Positions 33,694 to 39,504 of a stretch of DNA of 39,504 nt are shown piece after piece. Source of the DNA: Motilimonas sp. E26 (GTDB taxonomy: Bacteria > Pseudomonadota > Gammaproteobacteria > Enterobacterales > CBDFNC01); assembly GCF_021278025.1 (NCBI RefSeq), contig NZ_JAIBHJ010000034.1, positions 1 to 39,504 of the forward strand. Reading direction: 5' to 3'. The stretch's first letter is position 1, and each line of letters opens with the position of its first letter. The translations under genes and the position numbers were made by a program. The notes under the pieces were generated by a model, which was not told the DNA's origin, made no database searches, and saw nothing but the letters and a program-made list of their open reading frames with translations.

Positions 33694-33778
33694 TCACCTT
33701 TTTTGTCTTTGCATCATTTTGGTGCGTTAGCTTAGGGCAAGCTCAGCTACACACCAGAATACAAAGACGAAAAGGTGA
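33694..33778. repeat. Long imperfect inverted repeat around the ntrB leader
   Basis: TCACCTTTTTTGTCTTTG (33694-33711) and CAAAGACGAAAAGGTGA (33762-33778) pair over 9 plus 7 bases with a small internal loop. The left arm includes the ntrB ribosome binding site; the NtrC box starts at its end and runs into the spacer. Confidence 0.55.
33710..33725. promoter_or_regulatory. NtrC-binding site in the ntrB leader
   Basis: TGCATC-ATTT-TGGTGC closely matches the NtrC consensus TGCACC-N4-TGGTGC. It lies 20-36 bases upstream of the ntrB start. In E. coli a comparable site represses glnL (ntrB) transcription. Confidence 0.65.
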
Positions 33779-33789
33779 TGTAGATCGAG

Positions 33790-34308
33790 CTAGCGTGATG
33801 CGCGGCGTAAATGTACGGTTATGATTTCAGATGATGCAATTATCTTGCCGTTTTTATCAATAAGTTGAACTTGTAAGCTGTGACTACCGCGATCGATATT
33901 CGTCGCTAGTAATGTGGTGGATTGATGCTTTTCACCAACTGGGGTACCGTCGATCAGTAACTGTAAGGTTTGGCCATCTTCAAAAGCTGGGGTGACATTG
34001 GTCACTACGCTAATATTACCCGTGTTATCAATAATCGTACTGTCGTGTTCAGGTGAGGTAATGCTAGCTTGATACTTGGTGTTAGACTTTGCAGCGACAG
34101 GTAAAGGTTTGGCACTGGTGATACTAGTGGGAGGAGCTGGAATTTTATGACTAGGTGAGATATTGATACGCACTTTTTCCGCACCATTTACTTTTTTGTC
34201 GGAATAGTGGGTGACACCATCTTTGTCAACCCAACGATACACAGTGTCGGTTTCGTTCGCTTGCAACGTTAAAGTATAAAAACTGAGTATTAGAAGTAAG
34301 TATTTCAT
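33790..34308 (-). CDS. DUF4124-domain secreted protein
   Basis: 172 aa with a signal peptide (MKYLLLILSFYTLTLQA). The mature N-terminus is a DUF4124 module (TVYRWVDKDGVTHYSDKK), followed by a Pro/Ser-rich linker and an Ig-like beta region (VTPAFEDGQTLQLLIDGTPV). The function is unknown. The frame opens at 34380, but the ATG at 34308 has AAAGGATG six bases upstream and starts the signal peptide. It lies between glnA and ntrB in the same direction, a gene order I recall from Shewanella-type genomes. Confidence 0.82.
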   Translation of the reverse strand: MKYLLLILSFYTLTLQANETDTVYRWVDKDGVTHYSDKKVNGAEKVRINISPSHKIPAPPTSITSAKPLPVAAKSNTKYQASITSPEHDSTIIDNTGNISVVTNVTPAFEDGQTLQLLIDGTPVGEKHQSTTLLATNIDRGSHSLQVQLIDKNGKIIASSEIITVHLRRASR

Positions 34309-34396
34309 TATTGCATCCTTTCTGCTTAACGCTGAGTTTGTCCTATGCGCAAAAATAAGGCAAGTAAGCAGCTGATACAAATGTGACTAATACAAA

Positions 34397-34420
34397 AAAA
34401 CCCGCTAAAAAGCGGGTTTT
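34397..34420 (-). terminator. Terminator of glnA
   Basis: AAAACCCGCT / AGCGGGTTTT with a 4-base loop. On the minus strand TTTTTTTG follows. It separates glnA from the DUF4124 gene, so read-through into ntrBC is limited. Confidence 0.9.
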
Positions 34421-34441
34421 TATTCAACTTAATACTGTCTC

Positions 34442-35851
34442 TTATACAGAGTAGTAAAGTTGGTATTCTAGTGGGTGTACTTCCATGTTAACACGCTCGT
34501 GCTCAGCGCCTTTAAGGCCGATGTAAGCATCGATGAAGTCATCAGAGAATACGCCGCCAGCAGTTAAGAACTCACGATCTTTATCAAGTGCAGCTAGTGC
34601 CTCTTTTAGTGAGTAAGCAACTTGTGGAATGGCTAGTGCTTCTTCAGCTGGTAGATCGTAAAGATCTTTATCCATTGCATCGCCAGGGTGGATTTTGTTT
34701 TTGATACCGTCAAGGCCAGCCATTAGTAGCGCAGAGAACGCTAAGTATGGGTTAGCTGTTGGATCAGGGAAACGTACTTCAATACGACGTGCGCGTGGTG
34801 AAGGTACTACTGGGATACGGATTGATGCTGAGCGGTTACGTGCAGAGTATGCAAGCATTACAGGTGCTTCAAAGCCTGGGACTAGACGCTTGTACGAGTT
34901 AGTAGAAGCGTTAGTGAAAGCGTTGATAGCGCGTGCGTGCTTGATAATACCACCGATGTAGTAAAGAGCCATTTCAGACAGGCCGCCATATAGGTCACCT
35001 GCGAAAAGGTTTTTACCGTCTTTTTGTAGAGACTGGTGCACGTGCATGCCGCTACCGTTGTCACCAACAAGTGGCTTAGGCATAAAAGTAGCTGTTTTTC
35101 CGTAAGCGTGCGCTACGTTATGAACAACATACTTGTAGATTTGGATTTCGTCAGCTTTAGATACTAAAGTGTTGAAACGACAAGCAATTTCGTTTTGGCC
35201 AGCAGTTGCAACTTCATGGTGATGCGCTTCAACAACTAGGCCCATTTCTTCCATGATTAAACACATAGCGCTGCGGATGTCGTGTGAAGAGTCAACAGGT
35301 GCTACTGGGAAGTAACCGCCTTTAACGCCTGGACGGTGACCTGTGTTGCCGTCTTCGTATTCTTTACCCGTGTTCCATGCTGCTTCTTTGTCGTCTACTT
35401 TGTAGAAAACATTACCCATTTCTGTACCGAAACGTACGTCATCAAATAGGAAGAATTCTGGCTCTGGACCCACTAATACTTCTTCAGCAATGCCTTCGCT
35501 ACGCATGAAGTCTTCAGCACGACGAGCGATAGAGCGAGGGTCACGGTCGTAACCTTGCATTGTGTCTGGTTCTAGGATGTCACAACGAATGTTAAGCGTA
35601 GTTTCGTCAGTGAATGGGTCGATAACAGCAGTAGATGCGTCAGGCATCATTACCATGTCAGACTTCTCGATGCCTTTCCAACCAGCGATTGAAGAGCCGT
35701 CGAACATTTTACCTTCAGTAAAGAAGTCTTCGTTTACTTGATGGTGAGGGATAGAGATATGTTGCTCTTTTCCTCGTGTATCAGTGAAACGTAAATCTAC
35801 GAATTTAACATCATGCTCTTTGATTAGAGCTAATACGCTTTCTGCGGACAT
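34442..35851 (-). CDS. glnA: Glutamine synthetase, type I
   Basis: Makes glutamine from glutamate, ammonia and ATP; the main ammonia-assimilating enzyme. The 469-aa type I-beta protein has [15 protein letters not shown], the [10 protein letters not shown] motif, [20 protein letters not shown] and [29 protein letters not shown] carries the Tyr (about residue 397) that is adenylylated in enterics. GGAGG lies nine bases before the ATG. It has a sigma-54 promoter about 60 bases upstream and NtrC boxes further out, so it is induced on nitrogen limitation. Confidence 0.98.
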   Translation of the reverse strand: MSAESVLALIKEHDVKFVDLRFTDTRGKEQHISIPHHQVNEDFFTEGKMFDGSSIAGWKGIEKSDMVMMPDASTAVIDPFTDETTLNIRCDILEPDTMQGYDRDPRSIARRAEDFMRSEGIAEEVLVGPEPEFFLFDDVRFGTEMGNVFYKVDDKEAAWNTGKEYEDGNTGHRPGVKGGYFPVAPVDSSHDIRSAMCLIMEEMGLVVEAHHHEVATAGQNEIACRFNTLVSKADEIQIYKYVVHNVAHAYGKTATFMPKPLVGDNGSGMHVHQSLQKDGKNLFAGDLYGGLSEMALYYIGGIIKHARAINAFTNASTNSYKRLVPGFEAPVMLAYSARNRSASIRIPVVPSPRARRIEVRFPDPTANPYLAFSALLMAGLDGIKNKIHPGDAMDKDLYDLPAEEALAIPQVAYSLKEALAALDKDREFLTAGGVFSDDFIDAYIGLKGAEHERVNMEVHPLEYQLYYSV

Positions 35852-35922
35852 GCTTTATAACCTCCGGTGTCATCAATAATGATGGCTTGTAGTAAATAGA
35901 CAAACTAACTGGTTTTGCTTAA

Positions 35923-35938
35923 TGCTAAAAGCGTGCCA
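35923..35938 (-). promoter_or_regulatory. Sigma-54 promoter of glnA
   Basis: The minus strand reads TGGCACGCTTTTAGCA. GG and GC are exactly 10 bases apart, and the element matches TGGCACG-N4-TTGCA with one difference. The start site would be near 35912, giving a leader of about 60 bases. Confidence 0.88.
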
Positions 35939-35961
35939 AATTTGTCATCCCTTGCAAATCA

Positions 35962-35985
35962 GGCTTTAAGGTGACCTTTAAAGCC
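35962..35985. repeat. Near-perfect palindrome between the glnA promoter and the NtrC boxes
   Basis: GGCTTTAAGGT and ACCTTTAAAGCC pair across 24 bases with one bulged A. Its position (about -50 to -73 relative to the sigma-54 start) suggests a regulator site or a DNA-bending region. No known consensus recognised. Confidence 0.5.
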
Positions 35986-36001
35986 CATCTTAAATGATTT
36001 T

Positions 36002-36017
36002 TGCTCCAAAATGGTGC
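36002..36017. promoter_or_regulatory. NtrC-binding site 1 for glnA
   Basis: TGCTCC-AAAA-TGGTGC matches the consensus TGCACC-N4-TGGTGC with one difference. It is about 98 bases upstream of the sigma-54 start, the expected enhancer distance. Confidence 0.8.
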
Positions 36018-36022
36018 GTTGC

Positions 36023-36039
36023 TGGATCTTTGTGGTGCA
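36023..36039. promoter_or_regulatory. NtrC-binding site 2 for glnA (weaker)
   Basis: TGGATC-TTTG-TGGTGCA has a perfect right half and a poor left half. Its centre is 21 bases from site 1, two helical turns, so NtrC dimers could cooperate on one face of the DNA. Confidence 0.55.
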
Positions 36040-36457
36040 ACATGACCTCACCGCGCATTTGGGCTTGTTATTAATAACAGATGGTGCTCGGTTGAGCAAT
36101 TCAGACCCCTTTAGTTAAGCAGTAAATGGTTAAATAAATATGTAATGACGATTTATCTTAGAAATTTGGCATAAATCGCTGGCTGCCATACCTAGGGTGG
36201 TAATAGTGGTGGAAATGGTTATTGGCCCAGTAAATAAGGGCTACTTTTACTGCACTTGGCTAAACTGTGCTGATAAAAGGGATTTAAAAAGTGGCTTTCT
36301 TCTGCAGTGACGGCTAATTTATTCGCTGAAATGTCCGTTAATCCCTCTATTTTTTGCTTTGTTATGAAATGTGATCGCATTAAAACTATTTTATTTGACA
36401 ATTGATCTATACAATAACGCCGAAATTTTATCCAAACCAATTTTGAGGCACTAAGCT

Positions 36458-38281
36458 GTGTTAGAAAAATTAAGAAATATCGCAATCATTGCGCACGTTG
36501 ACCATGGTAAGACTACTCTGGTTGATAAATTGCTTCAACAATCTGGCACTGTAGTGAGCCGTGGCGACGCTGAAGAGCGTGTAATGGACTCTAACGATCT
36601 TGAAAAAGAGCGTGGTATTACCATCCTAGCTAAAAACACTGCTATCGAATGGCATGATTACCACATCAACATCGTAGATACTCCTGGACACGCCGACTTC
36701 GGTGGTGAAGTAGAGCGTATCTTGTCTATGGTTGACTCAGTTTTACTACTGGTTGATGCAGCTGATGGCCCAATGCCTCAAACTCGTTTTGTAACGCAAA
36801 AAGCATTTGCTCAAGGTCTTAAGCCTATTGTTGTTATCAACAAAGTAGATAAGCCAAGTGCTCGTCCTGACTGGGTTGTTGATCAAGTGTTCGATCTATT
36901 CGATAACTTAGGCGCGACAGACGATCAGTTAGATTTTAAAATTGTATACGCATCAGCACTGAACGGTTTCGCCACTCTAGATATTGATGAGCCTTCAGAT
37001 AACATGGAACCTTTGTTCCAAGCTATCGTTGATAATGTATCTGCACCGGATGCTGACCCTGAAGGTCCATTCCAAATGCAAATTTCTCAACTTGATTACA
37101 ACTCATACGTGGGTGTTATTGGTGTTGGTCGTGTTGCTCGCGGTAAAGTGAAAGTAAATCAGCAAGTAACGGTTATTGGTGCCGACGGTAAGACTCGTAA
37201 CGGTAAAGTAGGTCAAGTTTTAGGTTATCTTGGCCTTGAGCGCCATGATGTTGAAGAAGCGAAAGCTGGCGACATTATTGCGGTATCTGGTTTAGGTGAG
37301 CTGAAAATTTCTGACACTATTTGTGACCAGAACAACGTTGAAGCCCTACCAGCCCTGTCTGTGGATGAGCCAACAGTTACGGTAACCTTCCAAGTAAACA
37401 ACTCGCCGTTTGCTGGTAAAGAAGGTAAATACGTAACTTCACGTAACATCCTTGAGCGTTTAAACAAAGAGTTAGTCCATAACGTTGCGCTTCGCGTTGA
37501 AGAAACCGATGATCCGGATAAATTCCGCGTATCAGGCCGTGGTGAACTTCACCTAGGCATTCTAATCGAAAACATGCGTCGTGAAGGCTACGAGTTAGCA
37601 GTTTCACGTCCAGAAGTTATTACGCGTACTGTTGATGGTGAGCTACAAGAACCATACGAGACTGTAACGATCGATGTTGAAGAAGAGCATCAAGGCTCTA
37701 TTATGGAGCAAATTGGCTTACGTAAAGGTGAGTTAACCAATATGTCTCCAGATGGTAAAGGTCGTATCCGTATGGACTTCCTGATCCCGAGTCGTGGCTT
37801 AATTGGTTTCCAAACTGAATTTATGACATTAACGTCAGGCTCAGGTTTGATTTACCATACTTTTGATCACTATGGCCCGCACAAAGGTGGCATGATTGGT
37901 CAACGTAAGAATGGTGTACTCATTGCTAATGCAACGGGTAAAGCATTGACCAACGCCTTGTTTAACTTACAAGAGCGTGGTCGCATGATGGTTGAGCACG
38001 GCACTGAAGTTTACGAAGGCATGGTTATCGGTATTCATAGTCGCGACAACGACTTAACTGTTAACGCTCTAAAAGGTAAGCAGCTAACTAACGTTCGTGC
38101 ATCTGGTACTGATGAAGCGCAAGTGTTAACGCCAGCAATCAAGATGACGTTAGAGCAAGCGATGGAGTTCATTGATAACGATGAGCTAGTAGAAGTGACG
38201 CCTGAGTCAATTCGTATTCGTAAGCGTTACCTGACTGAAAACGAGCGTAAGCGTATGTCTCGTGCTCCGAAAGATGCATAA
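36458..38281 (+). CDS. typA: Ribosome-associated GTPase TypA/BipA
   Basis: A 607-aa translational GTPase of the EF-G/LepA type that assists 50S assembly and stress growth. G1 is [16 protein letters not shown]2 is [10 protein letters not shown]3 is [13 protein letters not shown] and G4 is VINKVDKP. Domains III and V carry [21 protein letters not shown] and the C-terminal domain has [15 protein letters not shown]. Colinear with E. coli BipA. The GTG start at 36458 has a GAGG about 11 bases upstream, rather far. It diverges from glnA, as in E. coli. A strong terminator follows. Confidence 0.97.
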   Translation: MLEKLRNIAIIAHVDHGKTTLVDKLLQQSGTVVSRGDAEERVMDSNDLEKERGITILAKNTAIEWHDYHINIVDTPGHADFGGEVERILSMVDSVLLLVDAADGPMPQTRFVTQKAFAQGLKPIVVINKVDKPSARPDWVVDQVFDLFDNLGATDDQLDFKIVYASALNGFATLDIDEPSDNMEPLFQAIVDNVSAPDADPEGPFQMQISQLDYNSYVGVIGVGRVARGKVKVNQQVTVIGADGKTRNGKVGQVLGYLGLERHDVEEAKAGDIIAVSGLGELKISDTICDQNNVEALPALSVDEPTVTVTFQVNNSPFAGKEGKYVTSRNILERLNKELVHNVALRVEETDDPDKFRVSGRGELHLGILIENMRREGYELAVSRPEVITRTVDGELQEPYETVTIDVEEEHQGSIMEQIGLRKGELTNMSPDGKGRIRMDFLIPSRGLIGFQTEFMTLTSGSGLIYHTFDHYGPHKGGMIGQRKNGVLIANATGKALTNALFNLQERGRMMVEHGTEVYEGMVIGIHSRDNDLTVNALKGKQLTNVRASGTDEAQVLTPAIKMTLEQAMEFIDNDELVEVTPESIRIRKRYLTENERKRMSRAPKDA

Positions 38282-38307
38282 CTAACACTCAGCGTTAGTG
38301 TTAACTG

Positions 38308-38336
38308 AAAACCGACTTTGTTAAGTCGGTTTTTTT
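38308..38336 (+). terminator. Terminator of typA
   Basis: AAAACCGACTT / AAGTCGGTTTT, an 11-bp stem with a TGTT loop, and T residues. A second small hairpin (AACACT/AGTGTT, 38284-38302) precedes it. Confidence 0.92.
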
Positions 38337-38390
38337 ATGCCTGCAATTTGGTTTGTTTAAAGAGATATTCCGTTGAAGTTGCAATTATAT

Positions 38391-38411
38391 CGGCCTCAAA
38401 GAGGCCGTTTT
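38391..38411. terminator. Hairpin between converging typA and pbpG
   Basis: CGGCCTC / GAGGCCG with an AAA loop and TTTT on the plus strand. On the minus strand the following sequence is AT-rich without a T tract, so it may be a weak terminator for pbpG. Confidence 0.5.
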
Positions 38412-38431
38412 AGGATTAGACTAAAGCGAAA

Positions 38432-39319
38432 TTAGCCTGCTGTTAATTGCGCTAATTGTAGGCGTTGATATTGTTTTGCTGAATCGCTAATCTTGCCGCT
38501 ATCACCCGTCTCTAGCCATTTTTTAATGCGACCTGCATCGCCAACGGGGGTGCGTTTACCGTAAGAATTTAGCATCACCATTACCATTTGCTTGCCTTTC
38601 AGCTTAGTGACCATGACTAAACAGCGACCTGCTTCATTAAGATAGCCTGTTTTGCTTAGGCCTACCTGCCACTTATTACCGCGTACAAGCACGTTCGTAT
38701 TGGTATAACCAAGTACATATTTGGGTTTGCTAAAGTTTGCTGTGTGGGTGGCTGTGGTACTGTATTGTCGGATGAGAGGGTAGCTATAAGCTGCCGTTAC
38801 TAGTCGACTTAAATCCCGCGCAGTGGATTGATTAAGAGGTGACAAGCCGGTTGCCTCAACAAACTGTGAGTGCTCCATACCTAGAAGTTTTGCTTTGGTA
38901 TTCATGGCCTTAACAAAGGCGGTATAACCGCCTGGATAGGTGGCACCGAGTGCCGCAGCGGCTAAGTTTTCTGACGACATTAATGCAAGGTGAATCGCTT
39001 CACCGCGGCTGATTTGCGAGCCGGTTCGGATCCTAGAGTGGCCATATTCAATGAGTGCACGATGCGCTTTGGTGAAGGTTATTTTTTCCTTTAACGATTG
39101 GCCAGAATCTAAAATTACCATGACGGTCATTAATTTGGTTATTGAAGCAATGGGCATTAAGGTGTCAGCATTTTTGGCGGCGATAGTTTTGCCCGTTTTG
39201 TAATCGGATACATAGGCACTTACCGAGGCTAATTGCAATTTGCTTGGATTCGGTGCAGCGTGAGCCGAGAATGAGAACAACGAGAATAAGCTTAAGCCGA
39301 CAAACAGATATCGAAACAC
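38432..39319 (-). CDS. pbpG: D-alanyl-D-alanine endopeptidase, PBP7
   Basis: A 295-aa periplasmic low-molecular-weight penicillin-binding protein that cuts peptide cross-links in peptidoglycan. The signal peptide is MFRYLFVGLSLFSLFSFSAHA. Active-site motifs are SITK (SxxK), SEN in MSSENLAAAALG (SxN) and KTG in SKTGYLNEAG. Length and order fit E. coli PbpG. The start codon is GTG at 39319 with AGGGGCG seven bases upstream. It converges on typA. Confidence 0.94.
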   Translation of the reverse strand: MFRYLFVGLSLFSLFSFSAHAAPNPSKLQLASVSAYVSDYKTGKTIAAKNADTLMPIASITKLMTVMVILDSGQSLKEKITFTKAHRALIEYGHSRIRTGSQISRGEAIHLALMSSENLAAAALGATYPGGYTAFVKAMNTKAKLLGMEHSQFVEATGLSPLNQSTARDLSRLVTAAYSYPLIRQYSTTATHTANFSKPKYVLGYTNTNVLVRGNKWQVGLSKTGYLNEAGRCLVMVTKLKGKQMVMVMLNSYGKRTPVGDAGRIKKWLETGDSGKISDSAKQYQRLQLAQLTAG

Positions 39320-39504
39320 GGTGTGCGCCCCTAGATTAGTAAAAAGCTGAGCTTTTCATACTTCCTAGGGGCTGACAAGCGCTAGCCTGCCTTTACTTAT
39401 ATTATTTCGTTACTAGAAGGATCTACATTTCTAGGGCGTGTTGATCTTTCGCGATGGATTTTTGAGCAGCATGGTAAAGGGTTATAATTTGCTTCGCCAA
39501 AAGT

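Larger units (their letters stand above)
35852..36457. other. Divergent control region glnA / typA
   Basis: About 605 bases with no gene. It holds, from the glnA side, a sigma-54 promoter (35923-35938), a 24-base near-palindrome (35962-35985), two NtrC boxes (36002-36039), a 14-bp palindrome (36066-36079) and, before typA, a TACAAT element (36410-36415) with a weak -35. Confidence 0.6.

Noticed and set aside
36371-36386. CRP-like site before typA (TGTGATCGCATTAAAA)
   Set aside because: Only the left half matches TGTGA; the right half has three of five positions, which is expected by chance in AT-rich DNA.
36395-36415. TTGACA and TACAAT before typA as one promoter
   Set aside because: The spacing is only 9 bases, so the two elements cannot work together; TACAAT may pair with a weaker -35 further upstream.
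36219-36485. 88-aa minus-strand frame over the typA start
   Set aside because: It runs across the typA promoter and start codon, and the product resembles translated intergenic DNA.

Overview
The window reads as an ordinary stretch of a moderately AT-rich gammaproteobacterial chromosome. Many products (DeaD, PykF, YegD, TopB, Asd, NtrB/NtrC, GlnA, TypA, PBP7) align closely with their Escherichia coli counterparts as I remember them. The accessory genes (a DUF3802-like protein, a DUF4124 protein between glnA and ntrB, a PilZ protein, an HDOD protein) point to a marine Alteromonadales-type organism of the Shewanella/Agarivorans kind. That placement is inference; no phylogeny could be run. I see no insertion sequence, prophage, CRISPR array or antiphage island.

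Layout. The left edge is the 3' end of a 5S rRNA with its terminator. Positions 230-10410 hold an aldo/keto reductase, a DUF3802-like protein, the cold-shock helicase deaD, a membrane protein, a UPF0149/YecA-like protein, a divergent LysR/EamA-transporter pair, a thioesterase, a GT-B-like glycosyltransferase, and an overlapping pair made of a YeeZ-like NAD(P)-binding protein and a stand-alone RibD-type deaminase. Positions 10656-12849 hold a small secreted protein, a cold-shock protein and a roughly 405-nt non-coding gene with 26 GGA motifs, which I call CsrB (the RNA sponge for CsrA). Positions 12592-20000 hold topB with a small partner gene, yegD, pykF, a Bacteroidetes-like pdxJ, a retropepsin-like/zinc-protease-family protein and a small membrane protein.

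Positions 20000-31031 hold a PilZ protein, a HIT protein, a DAACS symporter closed by three tandem terminators, two unrecognised genes, asd, a seven-gene tRNA operon (Pro-Asn-Leu-Ser-Gln-Tyr-Ser, minus strand), an HDOD protein, a GntR-like LacI regulator and a membrane-anchored coiled-coil protein. Positions 31217-36040 are the nitrogen control locus glnA-DUF4124-ntrB-ntrC, with a clear sigma-54 promoter, NtrC boxes upstream of glnA and another NtrC box in the ntrB leader. The right end holds typA/bipA and pbpG (PBP7).

The most informative observations are in RNA and regulation. They are the CsrB gene in a long gap, the complete NtrC/sigma-54 circuit, a tRNA promoter with a GC-rich discriminator, a lacI-family leader whose ribosome binding site lies in a perfect inverted repeat, and palindromes placed on promoters. 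Among proteins, the deaminase-only RibD relative and the atypical PdxJ are the best leads. I did not find convincing evidence of a wholly new multi-gene system.
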